64,000 nt of DNA from assembly GCA_002863125.1 (NCBI GenBank), contig PKEB01000015.1, positions 1 through 64,000 of the forward strand. Direction: 5' to 3'. Positions 8,020-16,734 of the stretch are shown here, piece by piece. The notes under the pieces were generated by a model. That model saw only the letters and a list, made by a program, of their open reading frames with translations, was not told the DNA's origin and searched no databases. Each line of letters begins with the position of its first letter. Position 1 is the first letter of the stretch. Source of the stretch: Flavobacteriales bacterium. Lineage in GTDB: Bacteria > Bacteroidota > Bacteroidia > Flavobacteriales_D > Sanyastnellaceae. Position numbers and translations under genes: made by a program.

Positions 8020-8799
8020 TTACAACGCAAACAGCCGCTGGGCGTTCGCCGTAGTGGCGTTCGCCACATCCGCGACGGGGCATTCCCACAAATCCGCCAC
8101 GCGCTGGGCAACCACCGCGGTGTAAGCAGATTCGTTGCGCTTGCCACGGTAGGGCACGGGAGCGAGATAGGGGCTGTCGGTTTCCAGGATCACCCGGTCG
8201 CGGTCGACATGAGGGAGGACCGCGTCGAGCCCGCCGTTTTTGTAGGTGGCAACGCCGCCAATGCCGAGGTAGAAATCACCGTATGCCAACACGCGCTGGG
8301 CTTGCTCGAGGTTGCCGGTGAAGCAGTGCACGACCCCACTGAGTCGGTCATCATTCAGCCGGTCCATCGCTTCAAAGAGTGCCTCAAACGCCTCGCGCAC
8401 GTGGATGACGATGGGCAAGCCGAGTTCTTTGGCCCACGCCACTTGCCGTTCAAAGGCCTCGTGCTGGATGGCCAGGGTCGTTTTGTCCCAGTACAGGTCG
8501 AATCCGATTTCACCCACCGCCACATAGCGGCGGCCGGAGTCGCGAAGTGCACCTTCAATGGTGCTTAATTCCTGTTCCATCGAGTCCGCCTTGACGTGGC
8601 AGGGGTGGAGTCCCATCATGCCCAAGCATCGGTCCGGCCATTGGTCCATCATCGCATGAACGCGGGGAATCGAGGCGCAGTCGATGTTGGGGAGCAACAG
8701 GGTGTTCACGCCAGCCTCCGCGCACCGTGCCATGGCTTTGTCGCGGTCGCCGTCAAACGCGGGTTGGTAGAGGTGGGTGTGGGTGTCGATGAAAGCCAT
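8020..8799 (-). CDS. tatD: TatD family metal-dependent hydrolase/DNase
   Basis: A 259-residue TIM-barrel amidohydrolase-superfamily protein. Metal ligands are visible in order: HTHLYQ near the N-terminus, Glu in VGEIGFDLYWDK, His in IVIHVREA, His in VVHCFTGN, and Asp in ILETDSPYLAP. Family members act as 3'-5' exonucleases or quality-control DNases, cytosolic. It is the first gene of a two-gene minus-strand unit with ansA. The start is supported by the promoter box 4 nt upstream. Confidence 0.93.
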   Translation of the reverse strand: MAFIDTHTHLYQPAFDGDRDKAMARCAEAGVNTLLLPNIDCASIPRVHAMMDQWPDRCLGMMGLHPCHVKADSMEQELSTIEGALRDSGRRYVAVGEIGFDLYWDKTTLAIQHEAFERQVAWAKELGLPIVIHVREAFEALFEAMDRLNDDRLSGVVHCFTGNLEQAQRVLAYGDFYLGIGGVATYKNGGLDAVLPHVDRDRVILETDSPYLAPVPYRGKRNESAYTAVVAQRVADLWECPVADVANATTANAQRLFAL

Positions 8800-8803
8800 G
8801 GTG

Positions 8804-8811
8804 CAAAGCTA
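8804..8811 (-). promoter_or_regulatory. -7 promoter box abutting the TatD start codon
   Basis: TAGCTTTG-CACC-ATG on the minus strand, identical over 15 nt to the arrangement before the GT9 gene at 3169. It predicts a leaderless transcript. Confidence 0.55.
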
Positions 8812-8869
8812 CAGCGAGCGCCGCCAGATGCTGTTCATTCGGTGTTCATTTCGATTTCAACTTCATTCC

Positions 8870-8900
8870 TTGCACCTTGCAAGGCAACGAATTACATTTG
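8870..8900 (+). promoter_or_regulatory. Promoter of the exbB-exbD operon
   Basis: TTG (8870-8872), a 20-nt spacer and TACATTTG (8893-8900) match the Bacteroidota promoter consensus. The ExbB ATG is 69 nt further on, leaving a real 5' leader of about 65 nt, unlike most neighbouring genes. Confidence 0.75.
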
Positions 8901-8969
8901 CACCCCTACACGACCTATAGTGTGTCCTGTAGGCATCAAATCACGACATTAAACACCAACCTGATTTAC

Positions 8970-9839
8970 ATGAAGAAGTTGTTTACCCTCCTTGCTCTGG
9001 CAGGGTTGATGATGGCTCAAGCGCCGGTAGCGGTTTTCGCCCAGGACGCTGAGATGGAAGTGGTCGCAGACTCTGCAGCCACAGACTCTACCCTCTTGGC
9101 TGTTGCAGATTCGACTGCAGCCGACTCGGCCGCTGTTGACTCAGCTGCTGTGGCTCCAGCCGTTGCTACCGAAGAAGCTGTTGAAGAGACCCGCGAGGTC
9201 TTGAGCTTCCACCAAACCGTGAAGAAGTACTTCATCGAAGGCGGTGCAACGTTTATGGCGTTCGTTTTGATTTGTTTGATCCTCGGATTGGCCTTGGCCA
9301 TCGAGCGCATCATCTACTTGAACATGGCGACCACCAATTCCGAGAAGTTGGTTGAGGGCATCGAAGAGGCGTTGGGCAAAGGCGGCGAAGAAGCTGCCAA
9401 AGAAGTTTGCCGCAACACCCGAGGCCCAGTGGCGACCATCTTCTACCAGGGCTTGGACCGCTCAGCGGGCAGCTACGAAGAAGTAGCGAAGGCCATTGAG
9501 GACTACGGTAGCGTTGAGATGTCCAAGTTGGAGCGCGGATTGAGCTGGATCAGCTTGTTCATCGCCTTGGCTCCGATGTTGGGTTTCATGGGTACGGTAA
9601 TCGGTATGATCTCGGCCTTCGACAAAATTGCGGAGGCAAATACCATTAACGCATCCATCGTTGCAGGCGGTATTAAGGTCGCCTTGATTACCACCGTATC
9701 CGGTTTGATCGTCGCGATTATCCTCCAAATTTTCTACAACTACATCTTGTCCAAGATTGACAGCATCGTATTGGACATGGAAGAAGCTTCCATGGACCTC
9801 GTTGACTTGTTGTACAAGCGGAAGTTGCAGGGTAAGTAA
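8970..9839 (+). CDS. exbB: MotA/TolQ/ExbB proton channel family protein
   Basis: A 289-residue inner-membrane proton channel subunit that with ExbD converts proton-motive force into work for TonB-dependent transport. A signal peptide (MKKLFTLLALAGLMM...VFAQ) is followed by a low-complexity acidic Ala/Asp/Ser segment (about residues 27-75) predicted to be periplasmic. Three membrane spans follow: around FMAFVLICLILGLALAI, WISLFIALAPMLGFMGTVIGM and VALITTVSGLIVAIILQIF. LAPMLGFMGTVIGMISAF is the ExbB core motif. Upstream in-frame codons (from 8877) overlap the promoter, so ATG 8970 was chosen. It is the first gene of a four-gene operon. Confidence 0.92.
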   Translation: MKKLFTLLALAGLMMAQAPVAVFAQDAEMEVVADSAATDSTLLAVADSTAADSAAVDSAAVAPAVATEEAVEETREVLSFHQTVKKYFIEGGATFMAFVLICLILGLALAIERIIYLNMATTNSEKLVEGIEEALGKGGEEAAKEVCRNTRGPVATIFYQGLDRSAGSYEEVAKAIEDYGSVEMSKLERGLSWISLFIALAPMLGFMGTVIGMISAFDKIAEANTINASIVAGGIKVALITTVSGLIVAIILQIFYNYILSKIDSIVLDMEEASMDLVDLLYKRKLQGK

Positions 9840-9860
9840 TCCTCAAAACTCAGAGAAATC

Positions 9861-10340
9861 ATGGGTGATAAAGGATTACGCTTAGGATTGTCGGTGCTGC
9901 GCATCGGGGTCATCGTAGCCGGCGTGTTGCTGAGCTACTTGATTACGTCCCGCAGCGGGGCCGATGAGACCTTTGTCGAAGGCCAGGAGCGTTATGGCGC
10001 CCTCCTCGACGGTTTGTTTTACATCATTTACTTCGTGGGTACTGCGTGTGCTGCAGCGGCCGTTTTGTTCGGCTTGGGCTTCTTGGCACTCAAGTTAGCC
10101 AACGATCCCAAAAGCGTGACGGGTACCCTCGTCGGGTTTGCGGGCTTCGTGGTCATCGGCTTGCTGAGCTTCTACGTGTTCGCTGACGATACCGTATTGC
10201 GTGCATACGAAGCGAGTGGCATCAAAGTCTCCACCGGTGAGAGTTTGTTCGCAGGCGGAGGCTTGTACTTCGTTTACTTGCTCGGAGGATTGTCCATTTT
10301 AACCATTGTCGTTGCTGAAATCCGCAGCGCACTGAAGTAA
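9861..10340 (+). CDS. Four-helix membrane protein inside the exbB-exbD operon
   Basis: A 159-residue protein with about four membrane spans (near residues 11-28, 50-80, 90-108 and 131-152) and no recognisable enzymatic motif. I do not recognise a named family. It sits 21 nt after exbB and 4 nt before exbD, so co-expression with the proton channel is almost certain. It might be an accessory subunit of the ExbBD complex (inference from position only). Composition matches the neighbours. Confidence 0.75.
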   Translation: MGDKGLRLGLSVLRIGVIVAGVLLSYLITSRSGADETFVEGQERYGALLDGLFYIIYFVGTACAAAAVLFGLGFLALKLANDPKSVTGTLVGFAGFVVIGLLSFYVFADDTVLRAYEASGIKVSTGESLFAGGGLYFVYLLGGLSILTIVVAEIRSALK

Positions 10341-10344
10341 GAGC

Positions 10345-11169
10345 ATGGCACGCCGAGAATTACAGGAAATCAATGCGGGCTCGATGGCGGACATCGCCTT
10401 CCTCCTCCTGATCTTTTGGTTGGTTACGACCACCATTGATTCGGATGAAGGCATCAAGCGCCAATTGCCGCCTCCGGTTCCGCCGGACATTGATGTTCCT
10501 CAAGCAAAAGAGCAGAACGTATTCAACGTGAAGGTAAACTTCTTGGATGCGTTGCTGGTCGAAGGCGAACCGGCCGATATTTTGGACCTCAAGGACAAAG
10601 CGAAGAATTTCTTGATTGCGACTGGCGACGGCATCATGTCCCACCCGGTGGGCCGTGAGACGGTTGGCAAGAACCGGGAGGTCGAAATGATCACCGGAGC
10701 CAACGGCAAAACCAACGCTGCCTTCCCGGAGCGTTTGTGGGTTCGAAAGGCCGACGTCAACCAGCGCATCGCGGAATACGAAGCCTTTGTAGCCGCAGCG
10801 GAAGACGAAAACCGCAGGAAGAACTATACCAAGGTCCTCGACAACTGGAAAGAAAAGCTGACCACGATCGAGCTGTTGGGCGGCGACTACAAGGAGCTCC
10901 CGCCGTCGGCGTTGATTTCCATGCAGAACGATAACGCCACCACCTACGACACATACCTGCAGGTGCAGAACGAATTGCAGTCGGCGGTAAACGAGTTGCG
11001 CGACGAGTTGGCCACTGCCAAGTTTGGACGCACCTACAAAGAGTTGGAGGACTTGTACGACCGCAACTCAGAGGACAAGTCGTTGTTGGACAAAATCATT
11101 GCCGTTCGCTCGGTGTACCCTCAGCGTATTTCTGAGGCCGAGCCACGCGAAGGATCAACCTACTACTGA
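10345..11169 (+). CDS. exbD: ExbD/TolR family protein, long variant
   Basis: A 274-residue ExbD-type protein. The N-terminus has the family pattern: a cytosolic start, LQEINAGSMADIAFLLLIFW with the proton-carrying Asp at the edge of the single membrane span, then a periplasmic domain. ExbD is normally about 140-200 residues. The periplasmic part here is extended by a charged, probably coiled-coil region (about residues 130-250, with NRRKNYTKVLDNWKEKL and VQNELQSAVNELRDELATAK). It follows the 4TM gene by 4 nt and is followed by a second exbD after a single base. Confidence 0.88.
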   Translation: MARRELQEINAGSMADIAFLLLIFWLVTTTIDSDEGIKRQLPPPVPPDIDVPQAKEQNVFNVKVNFLDALLVEGEPADILDLKDKAKNFLIATGDGIMSHPVGRETVGKNREVEMITGANGKTNAAFPERLWVRKADVNQRIAEYEAFVAAAEDENRRKNYTKVLDNWKEKLTTIELLGGDYKELPPSALISMQNDNATTYDTYLQVQNELQSAVNELRDELATAKFGRTYKELEDLYDRNSEDKSLLDKIIAVRSVYPQRISEAEPREGSTYY

Positions 11170-11170
11170 T

Positions 11171-11644
11171 ATGGGAAAGTTCAAGAAAGGCAATAAGCGC
11201 GGCATGGCGGCCATTTCCACGGCCTCCCTCCCCGACATCGTATTCATGCTGTTGTTCTTCTTCATGGTAGCAACGGTCTTGCGTACGGAAGAAGAGAAGG
11301 TGCGGTTGATCCGCCCCGAAGCTTCGGAATTGTACAAGATTGAGAAGAAGCACTTGATTCGCTATGTCAACATCGGTGTCCCTATGGACCGCCGGTACGG
11401 TACCGAGCCGATCATGCAGCTCAACGACGCGTTCTCATCGCCGGACCTCATCCAAGACTGGGTGAGCACCGAGCGCTTGACCCTCGCGGAAGCAGAGCAG
11501 AGCAAGATGTGGGTGAGCCTTAAGGTGGACAAAGACACCAAGATGGGCATCGTGACTGATGTGAAGCAGGAGCTACGAAAGGCCTCGGCTCTGAAGGTGC
11601 TTTACTCGGCGTCGAGCCGGGAGCGTACCAACTCAGAGTACTGA
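11171..11644 (+). CDS. exbD: ExbD/TolR family protein, second copy
   Basis: A 157-residue ExbD with AAISTASLPDIVFMLLFFFM, containing the conserved Asp before the membrane span, and a periplasmic domain ending ALKVLYSASSRE. It starts one base after the stop of the long ExbD. Two non-identical ExbD proteins with one ExbB is a frequent Bacteroidota arrangement, suggesting a heteromeric complex. The operon ends at a hairpin terminator 25 nt downstream. Confidence 0.9.
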   Translation: MGKFKKGNKRGMAAISTASLPDIVFMLLFFFMVATVLRTEEEKVRLIRPEASELYKIEKKHLIRYVNIGVPMDRRYGTEPIMQLNDAFSSPDLIQDWVSTERLTLAEAEQSKMWVSLKVDKDTKMGIVTDVKQELRKASALKVLYSASSRERTNSEY

Positions 11645-11668
11645 GTGCGACTCATCCTATGAAATTTG

Positions 11669-11699
11669 AAATCCCCGGCCTCCGCTTGGGATTTTTTTT
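11669..11699 (+). terminator. Terminator of the exb operon
   Basis: AAATCCC and GGGATTT flank a GC-rich loop and are followed by a T run, directly after the second exbD. Confidence 0.75.
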
Positions 11700-11762
11700 G
11701 AGCCATCTCCGTTTTGAGGGAAGGCAAACGGTATCTTGCAAGGACCTGTAAGAACTGAATCC

Positions 11763-14009
11763 ATGAGACAGCCATTTTTCCTGGGACTGCTGTCCCTGTT
11801 CCTGTGTTTGAGCGCATCTGCCCAAGTCCCCCACGGGGGCGAACCCCTGTGGCAGGACCAACCTGAACTGAGCGACGTGCCCGTGCACCGCATGCCGGGA
11901 ATCGATCTTGACGCCCTGCGCGCAGCCGATGCGGTGACCGATGAGGTCAAATCCGCCCCGTGGCGTTTTGGTGAAGAATTTGACGTGAACATCGGATTGG
12001 ACGGTGGCCACTGGAGTACGGCGAATGGCATGGCAGTTTGGCGCACGGTGATTGAAGCACCGGAAGCGTTGGCCATCAGCTTGCGCTTTTCAGCATTTCA
12101 ATTGCCCAAAGGGGCGCAGCTGTTCATTTGGAACCGAGACGGGATTGAGTTTATCGGGTCGTTTGACCACCGCAACCAGAAGGAGTGGGGGGGACTCGCG
12201 ACCGGTCTCGTAGCAGGAGATGCGTCTGTGGTCGAAGTGCACTGCCCTTCGGATCGAGTGAACGAGGTGGAACTGACCATTGATAAGGTGGTACATGCGT
12301 ACCGTGATGTGGTGGGCAAGGCATCCCTCATCGCGGAAGCGCTCGGGGTTGAGCGCGGTCCGTACGGCAATTCTGGCGATTGCAACATCAACGTCAACTG
12401 CCCGGAAGGTGCGACATGGCAATGCGAAAAGCGCTCCGTTGCCCTCATCCTTTCTGGTGGATTTGCTGTGTGTACGGGTGCATTGGTGAACAACACAGCT
12501 CAAGACGGTTCACCGCTGTTTCTCACCGCCAACCACTGCCTCGGAGGCAGCGTCGGGAATTGGACGTTTGTGTTCAACCACGAAACCGAGGGGTGCACAG
12601 GCAACAACGGCCCCACCAACCAAACGGTTAGCGGTGCCGAGATCCTCGAAAACAGCAGCGCTTCGGATTTTGCGCTCTTGCTGTTGGATGAAACCCCTCC
12701 GGCTAGCTACGACGTCTTCTATGCGGGCTGGGATGGAACAGACGCGACCACGGTTCAGAATACCACGGGCATTCACCACCCATCTGGTGATTTGAAGAAA
12801 ATCTGCATCGACGAAGATGCGGCCTACCACGACAATGCCGCAGGCGCTGCTGTTTGGTGGATCGACGAATGGGAGGATGGCGTTACCGAAGGCGGTTCCT
12901 CCGGTTCCCCATTGTTCGATCAGAATCACCGCATCATTGGACAACTCTATGGCGGAGCTGCGGCGTGCCAAGGCACCTCAAACAATGGCCAGTTCGACTA
13001 CTACGGTCGCATGGGCGTAAGCTTCAACAACGGCATTGCGGACCACCTCGATCCCCTCGGTTTGGGGCTTGAAGTTCTGGACGGGTACCCGGCAGCAGGT
13101 TGTGTCACGTCATTCGCAGTGGACATGGGCATTGGCATCAGCGACGCTCCGGATGGGGTGCTGTGTGGCGGTGGCGAGGTGGTCATCGAAGTCAATTTGA
13201 CCAACCAAGGCACGGATGAATTGACGTCCGCAGTCATCGGTTACACCATCGATGGCGGCGCCGAGCAGACGACGTCCTGGAACGGGTCGTTGGATCAATA
13301 CGAATCCACCACGGTATCGCTTCCGGGTTTCAGCGCGCCCGACGGCAATACGACGGTGGAGGTGTACGTGGTGTCCGTGAACGGTAGTGCCGATGAAAAC
13401 ACCTTCAACAATGCTGCTGAAACGTCCTTCACGGCGTTTGCCGGTGATACGTTTGATTTTAGCCTCGAGTTGGTGTTGGATGATTACGGTTCTGAAACGA
13501 CGTGGGACTTGCGTCGATTGGGCCAAGTGATTTACGAAGGCGGCCCTTACGAAGACGATCAAGATGGGCAGGTGGTATCGGTGCCACTGTGCCTGGAAGA
13601 CGGTTGTTACATCCTTCGCGTCTACGACAGCTGGGGTGATGGGATGTGCTGCGAGTACGGGGAAGGCAGCTGGTCCATCCTCGGTCCTCAGGATGAGGTC
13701 ATCGTGACCGGTGGAGAATTCGGCGAGTTGGACCTCGAACAATTCTGTACGGATGAAATGAGCATTGCCGAAATGCCTGTGAGCGAGCTCTCGGTGTACC
13801 CCAATCCGGCGAGCGACCTGATTTCGATCGAAGGCATCGGAACGGGCGCGATCGTACGTGCGTTTGATGTGACCGGACGAAGCATCGCAGCAGCGCAAGT
13901 ACGTTCTGGCAATGCACGGATTTCAACGGCTTCTTGGCCGCGCGGTTGGGCCATCCTCCGTGTGGAGTGGAATGACCAAGTACGCACGGCACGGGTTTTG
14001 CTGAAGTAA
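11763..14009 (+). CDS. Secreted trypsin-like serine protease (lysyl endopeptidase type) with T9SS sorting domain
   Basis: A 748-residue protein. Signal peptide 1-20 ends SASAQ. The S1-type protease domain carries a catalytic triad readable as His258 (LTANHCLGG), Asp302 (SSASDFALLLL) and Ser380 (EGGSSGSPLF), with many Cys residues, as in Achromobacter lysyl endopeptidase. A preceding domain (about 25-190) resembles the bacterial pro-region. After the protease come a CARDB-like beta domain (about 455-560), a Cys-rich domain with YDSWGDGMCC, and a type A T9SS sorting domain (SVYPNPASD...VLLK). The role is an extracellular protease secreted through the type IX system. The start at 11763 gives a clean signal peptide. 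Confidence 0.9.
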   Translation: MRQPFFLGLLSLFLCLSASAQVPHGGEPLWQDQPELSDVPVHRMPGIDLDALRAADAVTDEVKSAPWRFGEEFDVNIGLDGGHWSTANGMAVWRTVIEAPEALAISLRFSAFQLPKGAQLFIWNRDGIEFIGSFDHRNQKEWGGLATGLVAGDASVVEVHCPSDRVNEVELTIDKVVHAYRDVVGKASLIAEALGVERGPYGNSGDCNINVNCPEGATWQCEKRSVALILSGGFAVCTGALVNNTAQDGSPLFLTANHCLGGSVGNWTFVFNHETEGCTGNNGPTNQTVSGAEILENSSASDFALLLLDETPPASYDVFYAGWDGTDATTVQNTTGIHHPSGDLKKICIDEDAAYHDNAAGAAVWWIDEWEDGVTEGGSSGSPLFDQNHRIIGQLYGGAAACQGTSNNGQFDYYGRMGVSFNNGIADHLDPLGLGLEVLDGYPAAGCVTSFAVDMGIGISDAPDGVLCGGGEVVIEVNLTNQGTDELTSAVIGYTIDGGAEQTTSWNGSLDQYESTTVSLPGFSAPDGNTTVEVYVVSVNGSADENTFNNAAETSFTAFAGDTFDFSLELVLDDYGSETTWDLRRLGQVIYEGGPYEDDQDGQVVSVPLCLEDGCYILRVYDSWGDGMCCEYGEGSWSILGPQDEVIVTGGEFGELDLEQFCTDEMSIAEMPVSELSVYPNPASDLISIEGIGTGAIVRAFDVTGRSIAAAQVRSGNARISTASWPRGWAILRVEWNDQVRTARVLLK

Positions 14010-14013
14010 GGGC

Positions 14014-14409
14014 ATGACTGCTCGAATCCTCGTTTACCTGTTGTTCGTTGGGGCTTGCCTCAGCTGTTCAGCGCCCGCTACGGTACAAGCCACCTCTGAT
14101 GCCGCCGTGAGCGATCCCTTTGAATTGCTGGACGCGCGGGTGGAAGGGGATGCACTCGTGGTTCGGGTCCAGTACAGCGGTGGAGGCCAGCATGATTTTA
14201 CTTTGGTCTCTACCGGAGCCCCAACGAAATCGCTCCCCCGGCAGGTCTTATTGGAGCTTCGCCACGATAGCCAAGGCGATCTTGCGAAGGCGATGATTAC
14301 CGAAGAACGAACATTCGATTTGACGCCGTACAGGGACCCTATGAACAATGTCGTACACCTTCGAATTCAAGGAGTCGACGACGTTCTGGTCTACCGTTAT
14401 GCCCCTTGA
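14014..14409 (+). CDS. Small predicted lipoprotein, unknown function
   Basis: 131 residues with an N-terminal hydrophobic segment and a lipobox (FVGAC, Cys15) followed by a Ser/Ala/Thr-rich linker. A small beta-rich domain follows, with no motif I recognise. It begins 4 nt after the protease gene and is probably co-transcribed with it. Its 3' end overlaps the convergent dehydrogenase gene by 13 bp. Confidence 0.7.
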   Translation: MTARILVYLLFVGACLSCSAPATVQATSDAAVSDPFELLDARVEGDALVVRVQYSGGGQHDFTLVSTGAPTKSLPRQVLLELRHDSQGDLAKAMITEERTFDLTPYRDPMNNVVHLRIQGVDDVLVYRYAP

Positions 14410-15338
14410 CCGAGGATTTTATCTGCAAGCACGTTGCTGAGCTTGAAGTAGCTTTCTTCGCTCCATCCGGCAACGTGCGGAGACAGCACCGTATGCGGAT
14501 GGTCCAACAGACGCTGCAATGCAGCCGGTCGCTCGGCCAGTCCCTCCAAGCTGCGCTTTTCGAATTCGAGGACATCCAGCGCTGCACCTGCGAGCTGACC
14601 ACTGTCCAATGCATCCAGCACGGCTTCGGTGTTGACCACTTCGCCACGGGCGGTATTCAATAGGAAAAGCGGTTGGGCAAACTCAGCCAGCCATTGGGCA
14701 TTCACCATGCCGCGGGTTTCGGCCGTCAGCGGCACGTGCAAGGAGACCACATCTGCTGATTGCAAGAGTTCGTCCAAGCTGCATTCTTCCACACCGTGTT
14801 CGCCCGCAAAGCCGGAGGTGTATTTGTCGTACGCCAGCACCCTGCACCCGAATCCGCGGAGGCAACGGGCAAACGATCGCCCCATGTTTCCGAACCCGAT
14901 GATGCCCACGGTTCGGGCTTCCAGTTCCAAGCCGCAGTGGCCTTCGCGGTCCCAGCCGCCGTCGCGGACGTGCCGGTCCGCGCGGGTGAGTTTGTGCAAC
15001 AAGGCGAGCAGCTGGCCCACGGCGTGTTCCCCAACGGCCGTGGCATTGCCTTCTGGGGAGGAGATGACCCGCACGCCCCGCCGTTCGGCCTCGGCCACGT
15101 CAATGTTATCCAAACCCGCCCCGCTGCGTGCTACCCATTGCAGTTCAGGCAGCGCGTCGAGCAGCGCTGCATCCACGGTCAGCCGCGAACGCAGCACGAT
15201 GCCGCTGCAGGTAGACAGCGCACCGGCGAGCACATCGTCGCGCGACGTGGTTTCAGCGTGCAGGCAGTCCATGCCCGCAGCCGTCAAGCGCTCCCAGAGC
15301 ACTTCGTGGACGGTATCGAGGAATGCGACGCGTGCCAT
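14397..15338 (-). CDS. D-2-hydroxyacid dehydrogenase (phosphoglycerate dehydrogenase-like)
   Basis: A 313-residue NAD-dependent oxidoreductase. The Rossmann motif is VGIIGFGNMGRSFARCLRGF. Substrate and catalytic elements follow family order: Arg in LLNTARGEVVN, Glu/Asp near ALDVLEFEKRS, and His in VLSPHVAGWSEES. It lacks the C-terminal ACT domain of classical SerA and could act on 3-phosphoglycerate or another 2-hydroxyacid. The ATG at 15338 was chosen over a long upstream extension because that extension lies wholly within mgtE in another frame. It shares one base with the mgtE stop (TGATG), implying translational coupling. Confidence 0.88.
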   Translation of the reverse strand: MARVAFLDTVHEVLWERLTAAGMDCLHAETTSRDDVLAGALSTCSGIVLRSRLTVDAALLDALPELQWVARSGAGLDNIDVAEAERRGVRVISSPEGNATAVGEHAVGQLLALLHKLTRADRHVRDGGWDREGHCGLELEARTVGIIGFGNMGRSFARCLRGFGCRVLAYDKYTSGFAGEHGVEECSLDELLQSADVVSLHVPLTAETRGMVNAQWLAEFAQPLFLLNTARGEVVNTEAVLDALDSGQLAGAALDVLEFEKRSLEGLAERPAALQRLLDHPHTVLSPHVAGWSEESYFKLSNVLADKILGQGA

Positions 15339-16699
15339 CAAATCAAGTAACCGGCAATCACGCTGCCAACGGCGAAGTAGATCATCAGGCCGATGATATC
15401 GTTGACGGTTGTGATGAAGGGCCCAGTGGCTAGGGCGGGGTCGATTTTGTACCGGTCCAGCATCAGCGGAACGAACGTACCGAACAGCGCTGCGAAGACA
15501 ATGACGCAGAGCAGGGCGATGCTCACGGTGATGCTCAAGGCGGTGCCGAAGCCCAAGACCATGCTCGATCCGAGGATCAGGATGCCGCAAATGAGGCCAT
15601 TGATGAGACCGACACCGAGTTCTTTGGAGAGGCGACTCAGGATGTTGCCCGCGGCCATATTGCTGGCGGCGAGGCCCTGCACCACGATGGCCGCAGACTG
15701 CACACCGACGTTTCCGCCCATCGCCGCAATCAACGGAATGAACAAGGCCATTTCGGCGTTTTCATGAATGTCAAAAGCGCCGATGACGTACGCGCCGCCA
15801 ATCCCGCCAACCAGGCCGATCAGCAGCCATGGCAGCCGTGCGCGGGTCAAGGTCCACACGCTATCGCTGGATTCGACGTCTTCCGAGATACCGCTGGCCA
15901 GCTGGTAATCCCGTTCGGCATCTTCGATGATGGCGTCAACCGCATCGTCAATGGTGATGCGCCCGAGCAAACGCCCAGCTTCATCCACCACTGGTAGCGC
16001 GACAAGGTCATAGCGCTCCATGAGTTTGGTGGCCTTATCTTCCGGCTCTTCCGCGAGGATGGTCACGATGTCGCCTTTGGATTGCAGTTCGCTGATTCGT
16101 GAGCGCGTACTTTCCGCTGCCAGCAACAGGTGCTTGAGGCTGAGTCGTCCGGTGAGCCGGTCTTCGGCGTCCACCACGTAGACGGTATAGACTTGGTGAA
16201 GTTCTTCGGCTTGTCGGCGGATTTCGCGGATGGCCCGTGTTACGGTCCATTCACCGTGGACCTTCACGAGCTCTTTGGCCATGAGGGCCCCGGCGGTTCC
16301 GTCCTCGTAGTTAAGCAAGTCTCGAATGTCCGAGGCTTGTTCTTCGTCTTCCAAGAGGCCAATAACCTCCTCGGCTTTGGTTTCGGGCAATTCGCCCATC
16401 ACGTCGGCCGCGTCGTCCGAATCGAGGTTTTCCAAGACCTCCTCCGCGATTTCCTCCGCGGTCATTGCACTGAGCAAATCAGAGCGCTGCTCTTCGTCTA
16501 ATTCGACCAGTACATCGGCCTTCGCCTCGTTGTCAAGCAGGCGGAACAGGTAACTCGCGTGGTCAAAATTCAACCGGTCGATGACCTCGGCGATGTCCGT
16601 CGCGTGCAATTCCTCCAGCGACGCACGCAGCTCGGAATCTTTTCCGGCGTCGATGCGCTCGTTGAGCTGTTGGAGGTATTCTTTTGTGAGGTCGAGCAT
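15338..16699 (-). CDS. mgtE: Magnesium transporter MgtE
   Basis: A 453-residue Mg2+ channel. An N-terminal acidic MgtE_N domain (about 1-125, with repeated LLDEEQRSDLL-type helices) is followed by two CBS domains (about 130-250, Mg2+-sensing gate). A C-terminal five-span membrane domain carries RLPWLLIGLVGG and AAMGGNVGVQSAAIVVQGLA, the pore signature. It acts in the inner membrane and is regulated by cytosolic Mg2+ through the N/CBS domains (known for the family). Start ATG 16699 is preferred over an upstream TTG at 16717, which would lie at the -7 box. The downstream dehydrogenase is coupled by TGATG. Confidence 0.94.
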   Translation of the reverse strand: MLDLTKEYLQQLNERIDAGKDSELRASLEELHATDIAEVIDRLNFDHASYLFRLLDNEAKADVLVELDEEQRSDLLSAMTAEEIAEEVLENLDSDDAADVMGELPETKAEEVIGLLEDEEQASDIRDLLNYEDGTAGALMAKELVKVHGEWTVTRAIREIRRQAEELHQVYTVYVVDAEDRLTGRLSLKHLLLAAESTRSRISELQSKGDIVTILAEEPEDKATKLMERYDLVALPVVDEAGRLLGRITIDDAVDAIIEDAERDYQLASGISEDVESSDSVWTLTRARLPWLLIGLVGGIGGAYVIGAFDIHENAEMALFIPLIAAMGGNVGVQSAAIVVQGLAASNMAAGNILSRLSKELGVGLINGLICGILILGSSMVLGFGTALSITVSIALLCVIVFAALFGTFVPLMLDRYKIDPALATGPFITTVNDIIGLMIYFAVGSVIAGYLI

Positions 16700-16714
16700 G
16701 AGGCGGCGTTGCCC

Positions 16715-16722
16715 CAAAGGTA
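16715..16722 (-). promoter_or_regulatory. -7 promoter box for mgtE
   Basis: TACCTTTG on the minus strand matches TAnnTTTG, with 15 nt between it and the ATG. No clear -33 element was found. Confidence 0.5.
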
Positions 16723-16734
16723 ATCATCCCGCCT

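Noticed and set aside
14397-15590. Longer version of the D-2-hydroxyacid dehydrogenase starting at 15590
   Set aside because: The extra 84 residues are Arg/His-rich and lie entirely inside mgtE in another frame; the ATG at 15338 fits family length and forms TGATG with mgtE.
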